Source: Thermodesulfobium sp. 4217-1
GTDB lineage: Bacteria > Thermodesulfobiota > Thermodesulfobiia > Thermodesulfobiales > Thermodesulfobiaceae
Direction of reading: 5' to 3'
Length of the DNA stretch: 64,000 bases
Assembly: GCF_039822205.1 (NCBI RefSeq)
Contig: NZ_JBAGBW010000005.1
Location: forward strand, 25,689 to 89,688
This document shows, one piece after another, positions 1-8,078 of the stretch. The notes below the pieces were generated by a model, which made no database searches, was not told the DNA's origin, and saw only the letters and a list, made by a program, of their open reading frames with translations. The position numbers and the translations under genes are program-made. Each line of letters starts with the position of its first letter. Within the stretch, counting starts at the first letter, position 1.

Positions 1-212
1 GCACATACGAACACATAAAAGCTCCAGGACACGATCCGATAAAAAAGCACGTAGAAACCTTTCTTTCGAATGGCGGGAAATTCTATGTTTGCATCCCTTG
101 TTGCCAAGAAAGAGATATCTCTCAAGATCAAATACTTGAAGGGTGCGAAATGGCAAAGTCCGGCAAGGCAGTAAAAGCTATATTGGAAGCAAAAACCACA
201 TTAAACTACTAA
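1..212 (+). CDS. DsrE-like protein, 3' part only (5' end outside window)
   Basis: An open frame starts with the codon at position 3 and ends at TAA 210-212, giving the last 69 residues of a protein closely related to the next gene. It keeps the same cysteines, in CIPCCQERD and in EGCEM. The DsrE/DsrF/TusD family folds like a Rossmann sulfurtransferase and carries or relays sulfur in the cytoplasm; a role here is inferred from family only. A 59-nt gap separates it from the paralogue, so the two are probably co-transcribed. Its first 77 bases are almost identical to the matching part of the next gene, while the rest has diverged. Confidence 0.8.
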   Translation, partial: TYEHIKAPGHDPIKKHVETFLSNGGKFYVCIPCCQERDISQDQILEGCEMAKSGKAVKAILEAKTTLNY

Positions 213-271
213 AATCTAAAATAATATTTTCATAACAAGATTCGAAATTAAATTAAGGAGAAAAATTCAAA

Positions 272-634
272 ATGAGCGAAAAATTGATAGTTGTATCAAC
301 AACGGGACCAGAAGATCCTGAAAAGGCTACACTCGCTTATGTAATGGCCAATGCAGCCCTTGCGATGGACGCTGAGGTATTAGTTTGCCTTCAGGCAAGT
401 GGAGTATACACTGTAACAAAGGGCACATACGAACACATAAAAGCTCCAGGACACGATCCAATAAAAAAGCACGTGGAGACCTTTCTTTCGAATGGCGGAA
501 AGATATTCCTTTGTATACCTTGTTGCGAGGAGAGAAATATTACAAAAGAAATGATAGTTGATGGCTGCGAGCTCACAAAAGCAGGGAAAGCCATTAAAGA
601 AATATTGGAAGCAAATTCAGTATTAAATTATTAA
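272..634 (+). CDS. DsrE/DsrF-like protein (tandem paralogue)
   Basis: A 120-aa soluble protein of the DsrE/DsrF-like fold. The N-terminal strand and loop (KLIVVSTTGPEDPEKA), the AALAMDAEV helix and the Cys-rich stretch CIPCCEERN near residue 88 are typical. A further Cys lies in DGCEL. Family members act in sulfur relay or as small sulfur-carrier subunits; no DsrF or DsrH partner is adjacent, so the exact role is unknown. The start ATG at 272 follows the AAGGAG at 255-260. It is the second of two tandem paralogues and is followed directly by a strong terminator. Confidence 0.8.
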   Translation: MSEKLIVVSTTGPEDPEKATLAYVMANAALAMDAEVLVCLQASGVYTVTKGTYEHIKAPGHDPIKKHVETFLSNGGKIFLCIPCCEERNITKEMIVDGCELTKAGKAIKEILEANSVLNY

Positions 635-640
635 CTTATA

Positions 641-683
641 GAGCCCCGTATCTAAAAAATAATTTTAGATACGGGGCTCTTTT
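641..683 (+). terminator. Rho-independent terminator after the DsrE-like pair
   Basis: A perfect 17-bp stem (arms 641-657 and 663-679, GC-rich at the base) with a 5-nt loop is followed by TTTT. It sits 7 nt after the DsrE stop codon and just before the end of the convergent alcohol dehydrogenase gene. Confidence 0.92.
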
Positions 684-688
684 AAATT

Positions 689-1858
689 CTACAAACACAT
701 CCTATATATCTTCTCGATATCTTCTTCAGTCAACGGTTTAAACCCGCTCAATACCCCGCCCCTACAAGCCTTGTGTGCCATAGTCTTGAAATTCTTGTCA
801 TCGATGCCAATTTCATGAAGGGTGCTTTTAAGATTTATTTTATTGAACAAGAAATCACTTAATGAAGATATTGCTTTTCTTGCAATCTCCATATCGGGCA
901 GTTTAGGATCGATGCCAAAGACATTAATCCCAAATTTTTTAAACTGTAAGACATTTGATTCATCCAAAATATATTCCATCCAACGAGGCGTAAGTATAGC
1001 AAGACCTAAGCCGTGAGTAATATCATAAAAGGCAGAAAGTTCATGCTCCATTGCATGACAGGGAGCATGAAATTCACCGCCTGTTTGCAAGAAGCCATTT
1101 AAAGCCCAGGTTGATGCCCACATTAGATTTGCCCTTGCCTGGTAGTTCGTCGGTTCTTGGATAGCAATTGGAGTATATTTTATAACAGTCTTTATAACAT
1201 CTTCTGTAACGCGTTCTATCATGTCTATTTTTTCTGATTTGTTAAAGTAAAATATATCGAAAATATGAGACAGAATATCTGCGCTGCCGCAAGCAGTCTG
1301 ATATGGGCTTACAGAAAAAGTATTTGTAGGATCAAGAAAAGAAACCTTCGGCAAAAGGAGAGGGTGCATAAGGCCGTATTTCTCATTTGTTTGTAGATTA
1401 CTGATAACTGCTCCCGAATCCATTTCCGATCCTGTTGCTGACAGGGTTAAGACTGTGCAAATAGGCAAAGTTTTTGCAACAGGAGCTTTGTGCGTCACAA
1501 GATCCCAACTGTCACCATCATAAAAGGTTGTCGCTGAAATTACCTTTGTACAATCTATTGTAGAACCTCCCCCGACAGCAAGCAGCACATCAATTTTTTC
1601 TTTTTTACAGATATCTGCGCCTTTGTTGACAGTTGTATGTCTGGGGTTGGGCTCTATGCCAGACAACTCAAAAACTGTAAGATTAGCTTTTTTCAGTTCA
1701 TCAATAACCTTGTCATAAAGACCAATCTTTTTAATTGTGCCTCCTCCATAGGTAAGAAGCACCCTTGTCCCAAACTGCTTTACTTCCTCTCCAAGGTGAG
1801 AGAGCTGATTGTCCCCAAAATAAACTTTTGTTGTGTTTTGAAATACAAAATTGTACAC
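689..1858 (-). CDS. Iron-containing alcohol dehydrogenase (BDH/YqhD type)
   Basis: A 389-aa group III alcohol dehydrogenase, reducing aldehydes to alcohols or the reverse with NAD(P)H in the cytoplasm. Visible motifs are the nucleotide-binding GGGS at 97-100, TLSATGSEMD around 138-147, and the metal ligands Asp194 and His198 (SADILSHIFD), His268 (CHAMEHELS) and His282 (THGLG). The length matches butanol-dehydrogenase-like enzymes. The start is GTG at 1858, preceded by AGGAGG about 10 nt upstream. It shares orientation with the cupin and flavodoxin-type genes upstream, but gaps of 60 nt or more leave operon membership open. Substrate cannot be told from sequence. Confidence 0.92.
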   Translation of the reverse strand: MYNFVFQNTTKVYFGDNQLSHLGEEVKQFGTRVLLTYGGGTIKKIGLYDKVIDELKKANLTVFELSGIEPNPRHTTVNKGADICKKEKIDVLLAVGGGSTIDCTKVISATTFYDGDSWDLVTHKAPVAKTLPICTVLTLSATGSEMDSGAVISNLQTNEKYGLMHPLLLPKVSFLDPTNTFSVSPYQTACGSADILSHIFDIFYFNKSEKIDMIERVTEDVIKTVIKYTPIAIQEPTNYQARANLMWASTWALNGFLQTGGEFHAPCHAMEHELSAFYDITHGLGLAILTPRWMEYILDESNVLQFKKFGINVFGIDPKLPDMEIARKAISSLSDFLFNKINLKSTLHEIGIDDKNFKTMAHKACRGGVLSGFKPLTEEDIEKIYRMCL

Positions 1859-1922
1859 AGCTAAAACCTCCTATTGTTTAGAGTTAATTTATATTATCTT
1901 TAATGCCAAGAACAAATATGCC

Positions 1923-2327
1923 CTAAATCAATTTGTTATAAAATTCATCATCGACTGGTTCAAGCCATTCAATAGATGAACCGTCAGCAGGAATTTCCAT
2001 AGCCAAATGAGAAAACAAGCTGTTTTTGGCTGCACCATGCCAGTGTTTTACTTCAGGTAAAATTTCTACTACATCGCCCTGATTCAATTGATGAGGCTCT
2101 TCTCCCCAAATCTGATACCATCCACGCCCTTGTGTACAAAGGAGTATTTGTCCACTTTTGTGATGAATGTGCCAATTGTTTCTTGAACCTGGTTCAAAAG
2201 TTACATTTGTAATTGGACCTCCTTTGTCTGTAAGCTTCTGTAGATAAACTCTACCAATAAAATATTTTGAAAGATTCTCGGGCAGTAGATTGCCTTTGCT
2301 AAAAATCTGATTTTCATTATTGCTCAT
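1923..2327 (-). CDS. Cupin-domain protein
   Basis: A 134-aa single-domain cupin of the COG1917 type. The first metal-binding motif reads WHIHHKSGQILL (His53 and His55 region), where the usual Glu of the HxHxxxxE motif is replaced by Gln. The second motif region is PEVKHWHGA. Such proteins bind a divalent metal, and many are annotated as carboxymuconolactone decarboxylase-associated. A clear AAGGAGG precedes the ATG. The neighbouring flavodoxin-type reductase and alcohol dehydrogenase suggest redox or detoxification work, but the reaction is unknown. Confidence 0.8.
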   Translation of the reverse strand: MSNNENQIFSKGNLLPENLSKYFIGRVYLQKLTDKGGPITNVTFEPGSRNNWHIHHKSGQILLCTQGRGWYQIWGEEPHQLNQGDVVEILPEVKHWHGAAKNSLFSHLAMEIPADGSSIEWLEPVDDEFYNKLI

Positions 2328-2383
2328 TTTTAACCTCCTTAATATTTGATAAACATATTTATTAGTAACTGAACATTAAACCC

Positions 2384-3016
2384 TTATCTAATAAAGTTTG
2401 TTGCAACAAACTCTTCTTGCTCAGGCAATTCAATGCCTGCTTTTATTCCTGCCTCTTTACACCTTAAGAACCATGCCATATTTCTTGCCAATGTGCGCAT
2501 TGTTTGTAATCCTTCCAGGTCCTTGGCTACATCATCAGGATTCGCACCATGCACCATATTCCAGTATTGTGAAGTAATAATAGGCATTTGCATAATTCCA
2601 AAATATTTATTCAATTGATCAAAGGTAGCTGTAGTGCCCGCACGCCTTGCTGATACTATGGCAGCTGCGGGTTTTAAGTAAAAAGATTTTAATCCAGCAC
2701 ACAAATCAGTATAAAATACTCTATCTAAAAAAGATGTTATTGCACCGCTTGCCGATGCAAAATGAACTGGAGACCCAAAAATAAAACCATCAAATTCTTT
2801 AGAAATATTTAGAAACTCATTAACCCAATCGTCAAAAATACATTTTTTATTCTCCACACACGTCTTACATGCTATACAACCAGATATTGGCTTATTGCCT
2901 ATCCAAAAAAAGTCGCTCTCTAAAGCTTCTTTTTCTAAGACATTTGATATTTCTCTAAGGGCTGTATAGGTACAGCCATACTCATGAGGACTGCCATTTA
3001 CCAGTAACACTTTCAT
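2384..3016 (-). CDS. Flavodoxin-fold NAD(P)H-dependent FMN reductase-like protein
   Basis: A 210-aa flavodoxin-fold protein. The N terminus (VLLVNGSPHEYGCTYTAL) forms the FMN phosphate loop. A cysteine cluster (CIACKTCVENKKC) near residue 50 resembles iron-sulfur flavoproteins and COG0655 reductases, and GSPVHFASAS is the second flavin loop. I prefer ATG at 3016: an in-frame GTG three codons upstream lies inside the likely Shine-Dalgarno (AGAGGTG), which suits the ATG at 8-9 nt. It would pass electrons from NAD(P)H or ferredoxin to a small acceptor. Two related genes lie at 24.6-25.8 kb. Confidence 0.82.
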   Translation of the reverse strand: MKVLLVNGSPHEYGCTYTALREISNVLEKEALESDFFWIGNKPISGCIACKTCVENKKCIFDDWVNEFLNISKEFDGFIFGSPVHFASASGAITSFLDRVFYTDLCAGLKSFYLKPAAAIVSARRAGTTATFDQLNKYFGIMQMPIITSQYWNMVHGANPDDVAKDLEGLQTMRTLARNMAWFLRCKEAGIKAGIELPEQEEFVATNFIR

Positions 3017-3385
3017 AATATTCACCTCTTTAAATTTTTATTGCCAAAATTGTAAACATTGCTCTATAAAATTAATATATCACCTGGAGTCTACTCAAAG
3101 TAAATGGGTTAAAATGTCTTGGAAAAATAAAATTAATAAATATGAATTTAGATCGGGCTCATTTAATAGCACTATACACTACGAAGATGAAAAACTAATG
3201 ATATATTGACATTATAATTATTGTATATCCAAAGGTTAATAGACAATCAAATTAAGTACTTAAATTAAACTTTTTAGTCCACATAAAATATAATGATTTT
3301 TTAAAAAATCTTTAATTCTAATTTAACTTTTAGGATGTATCATTTCTACTAAAGTGTATTTAATCCCCTACCAAGGCGTTTAAAT
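3017..3385. other. Intergenic region between divergent genes
   Basis: About 370 bases of AT-rich sequence between the reductase at 3016 and the membrane protein at 3386. I saw no RNA gene, long repeat or convincing coding frame. A TTGACA occurs at 3206-3211, but no -10 box lies at proper spacing. Promoters for both divergent genes are presumably here. Confidence 0.5.
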
Positions 3386-4156
3386 GTGAGTAAAAATATA
3401 ACAAATTTGCTTATTAATGAAGACAATCTTTTAAAAGTTCCAAAAATAACAATTTATTTTTGGATAGCAAAACTTCTCTCTACTGCTATGGGAGAAGCTA
3501 CTTCAGATTATTTGGTTTTTCATACAAACCCATATTTAGCTGTAATAACATGCGGCCTAATCTTTGCAGCTTCAATATGGCTACAAATGAAAAGTAATAG
3601 ATATTTTGCACATTATTACTGGTTTGCAGTAATAATGGTTAGTATATTTGGAACGCAGATAGCTGATGTAATACATGTAGTTTTGGGAGTTCCATACAGC
3701 TTTTCCACTCTATTTTTTCTCATATCTCTAATTCTAACTTTAGCAGCCTGGAAATCCAAAGAGAAGACTCTTTCTATACATAGCATATATACTCCACAAC
3801 GCGAGGCATTTTACTGGACGACCATAGTCATAACATTTGCTCTTGGAACAGCAGCCGGAGATATGACTGCTTTCACGCTCAATCTTGGGTATTTTGAATC
3901 AGGCTTGCTTTTTGCAGTAATATTTTCTATTCCGATAATCGCATATTTTATGTTTGATCTGAACGAAATAGCTGCATTCTGGATTGCATATATAATGACT
4001 AGACCCCTTGGAGCTTCTTTTGCTGACTGGGCAGACAAGCCGACAAAATTTGGCGGCCTTGGTTTTGGCTCTTTTACAGTTAGTTTGGTGCTAACCGCAG
4101 CCATTCTTATGGTAATGATATTTTTAATTGTCTATAAGATTGACGATCCTGGTTAA
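3386..4156 (+). CDS. COG4705-type membrane-anchored protein
   Basis: A 256-aa polytopic membrane protein with about seven hydrophobic segments. It has internally repeated elements typical of the COG4705 family: KITIYFWIAKLLSTAMGEA near the N terminus and FYWTTIVITFALGTAAGD near residue 145, followed by TRPLGASFADW near 208. The function of the family is not established. The start is GTG at 3386, because the overlapping ATG at 3384 runs straight into a stop; only a weak AAGG lies upstream. No operon partner is present; the downstream gene is convergent. Confidence 0.75.
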   Translation: MSKNITNLLINEDNLLKVPKITIYFWIAKLLSTAMGEATSDYLVFHTNPYLAVITCGLIFAASIWLQMKSNRYFAHYYWFAVIMVSIFGTQIADVIHVVLGVPYSFSTLFFLISLILTLAAWKSKEKTLSIHSIYTPQREAFYWTTIVITFALGTAAGDMTAFTLNLGYFESGLLFAVIFSIPIIAYFMFDLNEIAAFWIAYIMTRPLGASFADWADKPTKFGGLGFGSFTVSLVLTAAILMVMIFLIVYKIDDPG

Positions 4157-4181
4157 ATTTTTTATTTATTTTAAATATCAT

Positions 4182-5279
4182 TTATTCATGGATAAACTTT
4201 AACAGCTTGTCTTTAAACGCAAACAATATAATCAAGAGAAAAAATTTCATAACAAGTCTAAATCTTGTACCAAAAATAAGATTTCTGTATGTCTTTCTTT
4301 TGCTTAAATTAGAAACAATATTTTGAGCTGACAAATTGTAGTTAATCTCAGCAAAAAGTTTATTTTTCTCTGACATCAAAATTGCATCAGCTGCCATCTG
4401 GCCAGTCTTAATAGCGTAGTATATCCCCTCACCTGTAATAGGGTCTACGAATCCTCCAGCATCACCAACCAACAATATATTGTCGCACCCCAATCTATCT
4501 GGAATCCAGCCTGTAGGAATTAAATGGGCACCAGAGTTGGCTGGCCCCTCAACCTTAATTAAATTTAAGAAATTTTTAAACTGTTTTTTTATCAAGCCTC
4601 TATTTTTGCTTATTAGCGCGCCAATACCGACTAAAGTTCTTTCTTTATTAGGAAAAATCCATCCATAGCCGAATTTTGTAAATCCAAAGTAGATAGATGC
4701 CCGATCGGTTGTCAATTTATAGTCATAAAATTCCATAGCAAGGGTTAAGTTTTCTTTGTATCCACCATCATCTAAAATGCCATTCTTTATCAAGCAGCCC
4801 CTAACAACACTGTTTACCCCTTCGGCATCAACAATATATTTTCCCTTAAATATATTGTTGTTTGTAAAGACCGACATATTTTTAATGTCTATATCAATTA
4901 CTTTTGTTTTGTTAAAAAAATAGGCTCGAAAACCCAAAGCCCTTTGTAAAATAGCAAAATCAAATTTTTTCCTGTTAACATAGATAAATAGTTTTTTTGA
5001 AAGTGCTGATAAAACCTTTAATTTTCCATAAAAAATTTCAAATTTACTTGAAGAAAATTCTATCAAGTCAGGCTCGAAAAAATCACTTCCAAATATAGAC
5101 TCAATCAGCTTATAAGACTTTTCAGTTAATAGTCCCCCGCAAAGTTTATCCCTAGGGAAATCCTCTTTATCAATTAATGCTACCTTCAAGCCATTTTTTG
5201 CTAACAAAGCGGCAGCCGTAGCCCCAGCGGGCCCTGAACCACATATAACCACATCAAATTCTAAAATTTTTTTATTCAT
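4182..5279 (-). CDS. Geranylgeranyl-reductase-family FAD-dependent oxidoreductase
   Basis: A 365-aa flavoprotein of the geranylgeranyl reductase / PHBH-like group. The N-terminal FAD fingerprint is VVICGSGPAGATAA (residues 9-22), followed by KLCGGLL near 47, and the second FAD motif is LLVGDAGGFVDPITGEGI around residue 275. Family members reduce isoprenoid chains of quinones or lipids, or act as other flavin oxidoreductases; quinone or lipid tailoring is inference. The C terminus is hydrophobic (residues about 335-355). There is no Shine-Dalgarno: a TATAAT ends 10 nt before the ATG, suggesting a leaderless transcript. Confidence 0.85.
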   Translation of the reverse strand: MNKKILEFDVVICGSGPAGATAAALLAKNGLKVALIDKEDFPRDKLCGGLLTEKSYKLIESIFGSDFFEPDLIEFSSSKFEIFYGKLKVLSALSKKLFIYVNRKKFDFAILQRALGFRAYFFNKTKVIDIDIKNMSVFTNNNIFKGKYIVDAEGVNSVVRGCLIKNGILDDGGYKENLTLAMEFYDYKLTTDRASIYFGFTKFGYGWIFPNKERTLVGIGALISKNRGLIKKQFKNFLNLIKVEGPANSGAHLIPTGWIPDRLGCDNILLVGDAGGFVDPITGEGIYYAIKTGQMAADAILMSEKNKLFAEINYNLSAQNIVSNLSKRKTYRNLIFGTRFRLVMKFFLLIILFAFKDKLLKFIHE

Positions 5280-5317
5280 ATGAATTATGATTATAAGATA
5301 AAAGCTAAGAGAGTCAA
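5280..5317 (-). promoter_or_regulatory. Promoter, probably giving a leaderless mRNA
   Basis: On the minus strand TTGACT (5312-5317) and TATAAT (5290-5295) are separated by 16 bp. The -10 ends only 10 nt before the ATG at 5279, so the mRNA would carry a leader of about 4 nt. No ribosome binding site is present. Confidence 0.65.
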
Positions 5318-5450
5318 AATCTTTTTTGGAAATACATTAAATTTTTATTTTATTATAAGTTTTACTTATCAAAATGTATAATTGTTAATAAGAAGAAAAT
5401 TTTAAAAAGTATAATATAATAATAGAAATTACTTATAGGAGGTATTAATT

Positions 5451-5612
5451 ATGGATAAATACGTTTGTACAGTTTGCGGCTATGTATATGACCCAGCAGT
5501 TGGCGATCCAGATGGAGGAATAGAGCCAAATACGCCATTTGAGAAAATACCTGATGATTGGCAGTGTCCAGTCTGTGGAGCTTCAAAATCTGATTTCAAA
5601 AAACAAGATTAG
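5451..5612 (+). CDS. Rubredoxin
   Basis: A 53-aa rubredoxin with both knuckles complete: [10 protein letters not shown] (Cys6, Cys9) and [11 protein letters not shown] (Cys39, Cys42), plus the family's DPDGGI turn. It holds one Fe(Cys)4 site and carries single electrons in the cytoplasm. ATAGGAGGT at 5435-5443 precedes the ATG. A TATAAT at 5410-5415 is a possible -10 box. It lies 12 nt before rubrerythrin, so the pair forms an oxidative-stress unit in which rubredoxin can feed electrons to rubrerythrin for peroxide reduction. Confidence 0.97.
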   Translation: MDKYVCTVCGYVYDPAVGDPDGGIEPNTPFEKIPDDWQCPVCGASKSDFKKQD

Positions 5613-5624
5613 GAGGGAAACTGT

Positions 5625-6197
5625 ATGAGTGTAAAGGGTACCCAGACAGAGAAAAATTTGCTTGCCTCATTCGCAGGCGAATCCCAAGCAAGGACTAGAT
5701 ATACCTTTTTTGCTTCAAAAGCAAAAAAAGAGGGTTACGAACAGATTAGTGCACTGTTCTTAGAAACTGCAGAAAATGAAAAAGAGCACGCTAAGAGATT
5801 TTTTAGCTTTCTTGAGGGCGGAGATGTTGAAATTGCTGCATCATACCCAGCTGGTGTGGTAGGAAGCACGCTTGAAAATCTAAAAGCTGCAGCAGAAGGA
5901 GAACACTTAGAACATACCGTATTATACCCTCAAGCAGCAGAAGTTGCAGAGAAAGAGGGCTTTCCAGAAATTGCTACGCTATTTAGAAATATAGCAAAGG
6001 TCGAAACAGCCCACGAAAAGAGATATAGAAAACTATATACAAATCTACAAACTAATGAAGTATTTAAAAAGTCCCAAAAAACCGTATGGAAATGTAGAAA
6101 TTGCGGTTATATTCATGAAGGCAATGAAGCCCCTCAGGCTTGCCCAAGCTGCCTTCATCCACAAGCTTATTTCGAGCTTTTTTCGGAACCATATTAA
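5625..6197 (+). CDS. rbr: Rubrerythrin
   Basis: A 190-aa rubrerythrin that reduces hydrogen peroxide to water. The N-terminal diiron ferritin-like four-helix domain carries the ligands in FAGESQARTRY (Glu near 19), TAENEKEHAKRFF (around 48-58), the second pair in EGEHLEH, and KVETAHEKRY (around 128-137). The C-terminal rubredoxin-like domain has CRNCGYIHEG and CPSCLHP. GGAGGG lies just before the ATG. It follows rubredoxin in a two-gene unit and is followed by a hairpin. Both metal centres look complete. Confidence 0.97.
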   Translation: MSVKGTQTEKNLLASFAGESQARTRYTFFASKAKKEGYEQISALFLETAENEKEHAKRFFSFLEGGDVEIAASYPAGVVGSTLENLKAAAEGEHLEHTVLYPQAAEVAEKEGFPEIATLFRNIAKVETAHEKRYRKLYTNLQTNEVFKKSQKTVWKCRNCGYIHEGNEAPQACPSCLHPQAYFELFSEPY

Positions 6198-6205
6198 ATT
6201 AAATT

Positions 6206-6234
6206 TTCTAAGGCGCCTATGTGGCGCCTTAGAA
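6206..6234. terminator. Convergent hairpin between rubrerythrin and the GGDEF-like gene
   Basis: A 12-bp perfect stem (6206-6217 with 6223-6234, core AAGGCGCC) and a TATGT loop. Neither side has a long T run, but the position between convergent stop codons supports a shared terminator. It overlaps the stop codon of the minus-strand gene. Confidence 0.65.
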
Positions 6235-7503
6235 ATTAATCGGAACGAGGATGGCTTCTACGTTTTTTTCTTTGCTTTGCTTTGACTTAGTCCACGCTTC
6301 TATTGACCTTTGAACGAAGGCATCATTATCTTCTTGAGGCTGATATTGAGTAACCCCTAAAGTACAATCTAAATTTTCTCCATGAGAATAGGTCTGGGTT
6401 GTTATCATCGATCGAATTCTTTTTGCAACGAAAATAGCGCCAAATATATCTGTTTCAGGGCATAAAATAACAAATTTATTTTTTGAATAACTGCAAAAGA
6501 GGTCAAGATTTCTTATAGAATCGTTTATTCTATCACAAAATTCCCTTAAGACTTTGTGAGCTATTTCTTTGCCATATTTTGAATAGATATTGTTGTAATT
6601 ATCGTTAGATAAGAAAATCAAACTAAGCGGTCTTTTATATCTGAAAGACCTCTGGGCTTCCTTTTTTAACTCTTCCAAAAAGACCTTCTTGTCATACAAA
6701 TTTGTAATAGGATTTCTAACTCTTTTAATAATTTTAAAATTTTTATACTTGTCTAAATTAGAAAGCCTAAACAAAGAAATGATAGCTATATCAAGATCTT
6801 TTACTTCCGAATAGTCCATCCAGAATGGCTCAACAGAAAATTCTTTAGATAAGACACTATTTTTTAAAAAAATCACATTTTCATTCTTCTTTATGTCTTT
6901 AATTTTCTCAAGCCATTCCTTTAAAGCTTCTCCTTTATATAGACTTTTTTCGCTTGGATAGAAAAAGTCATAAATATCGAGATTTTTCTTGTTAAACTCA
7001 TCAAGACTAGAAAGCCCAAAATAATTTAAGAAGCTATTGTTTATAAAGACAATTTCATCATATTGGCAAGCAAAAAACATGTTTTGTACATTTAAGCAAA
7101 TATCTTTGTAAAAATTTACATCAGAGGCCGTCTTTTTTTGGTCGTTAATCTCCTTAACGAGATTAAGAAAAAAGTCTAAAAAAGTGAGCTGATTAAAATT
7201 TTCGTCCAGATAATAAAAACTAATACAATGTCCAGACTTTAAATTAGTACCCTTGCCAAGCAACATCAAAATAAATGTATCAGGAAACTCTTTTTTAATT
7301 TTATTTAGAATAATTGGCAGTTCAGAGTTATTTTTTGATCTAAACATTATAAGATCTGGTTGAATTTCACTTATTTTTAAAAATATTTCCTCAGACTTCA
7401 TACACACCGTAAGAGACTCTACATTATTTTTTACCAAATTAAATATTTGGGTGTGAAAATATTTAGTTAAATCAATATAAAGAACTTTTAATGGCAGCAA
7501 CAT
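6229..7503 (-). CDS. Degenerate receiver-PAS-GGDEF protein
   Basis: A 424-aa protein with three recognisable but worn domains. Residues about 5-120 look like a response-regulator receiver, but the phospho-Asp position (PDLIMFRS) is not Asp. Residues about 140-250 resemble a PAS domain. Residues about 270-420 follow the GGDEF fold (NPITNLYDKKVF, DRINDSIRNLDLF), yet the GGDEF signature reads SKNKF and the first metal Asp is Ser. It should therefore be unable to make c-di-GMP and probably acts as a sensor or binding scaffold. It starts 15 nt after the hemerythrin stop with no clear Shine-Dalgarno, so translation is probably coupled. Confidence 0.75.
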   Translation of the reverse strand: MLLPLKVLYIDLTKYFHTQIFNLVKNNVESLTVCMKSEEIFLKISEIQPDLIMFRSKNNSELPIILNKIKKEFPDTFILMLLGKGTNLKSGHCISFYYLDENFNQLTFLDFFLNLVKEINDQKKTASDVNFYKDICLNVQNMFFACQYDEIVFINNSFLNYFGLSSLDEFNKKNLDIYDFFYPSEKSLYKGEALKEWLEKIKDIKKNENVIFLKNSVLSKEFSVEPFWMDYSEVKDLDIAIISLFRLSNLDKYKNFKIIKRVRNPITNLYDKKVFLEELKKEAQRSFRYKRPLSLIFLSNDNYNNIYSKYGKEIAHKVLREFCDRINDSIRNLDLFCSYSKNKFVILCPETDIFGAIFVAKRIRSMITTQTYSHGENLDCTLGVTQYQPQEDNDAFVQRSIEAWTKSKQSKEKNVEAILVPINF

Positions 7504-7518
7504 AATTAATCACATACT

Positions 7519-7950
7519 CTAACTATTTACAATCTCTGGAAATCTCATTAGAAAAACCCCCAACCTCTTATCTTCTCCACCTATGTGATACTTTAACCAA
7601 TCAATAACAAAGTGCTTTATTAGCATAAGAAAGCTATCGCTAATACCATTTTTCAAAAACTCTCTTTTAAGCCCATTCATATCTATAATAAACCTATCAT
7701 GAAGCATTCTGTGCTGATAATAATTAGTATATCTATATTTAATCATAAGATCTTCTTCTGTTCCAAAGTGAAATATTACATATTGCTCCAAGAAGTCAAA
7801 AATTTTAATTACTCCTTCTTTGGCCTCGCCTTTCTCACAAGAGTCCAAAAGATCATTGATATTCTCGAACAATTTCATGTGCTGAGTATCAATAATATCT
7901 ATACCTGTTTCAAAATCAGGGGTCCACTTCACTTTCAAATCTGAATCCAT
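7519..7950 (-). CDS. Hemerythrin-like diiron protein
   Basis: A 143-aa bacteriohemerythrin. It begins with the family's W-x(n)-GIDIIDTQHMKLF motif and has His and Glu ligands in IFHFGTEEDLM, YYQHRMLHDRF and DWLKYHIGGEDKRL. It binds O2 (or NO) at a diiron site. I start it at ATG 7950, because AAGGGG lies just upstream, while an ATG at 7968 has no ribosome site. The next gene is the degenerate GGDEF protein, so the pair may form an O2-responsive signalling unit (inference). Confidence 0.88.
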   Translation of the reverse strand: MDSDLKVKWTPDFETGIDIIDTQHMKLFENINDLLDSCEKGEAKEGVIKIFDFLEQYVIFHFGTEEDLMIKYRYTNYYQHRMLHDRFIIDMNGLKREFLKNGISDSFLMLIKHFVIDWLKYHIGGEDKRLGVFLMRFPEIVNS

Positions 7951-8000
7951 CCAAACACCCCTTTTCATTAGAATTCAATATTAAAGATATTTTAAGCTTT

Positions 8001-8029
8001 TTGATATTTTTCGTAAATTTTATTATAAT
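8001..8029 (+). promoter_or_regulatory. Promoter of trpB2
   Basis: TTGATA (8001-8006) and TATAAT (8024-8029) are separated by exactly 17 bp, 49 nt before the trpB2 start. AAGGAG precedes the ATG. Confidence 0.7.
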
Positions 8030-8078
8030 ATAAATCTCATAATAATACTAAAATTAATTTCACAAAAGGAGAGTTTAG

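Noticed and set aside
3206..3228. TTGACA promoter upstream of the COG4705 gene
   Set aside because: No -10 box lies 15-19 bp downstream.
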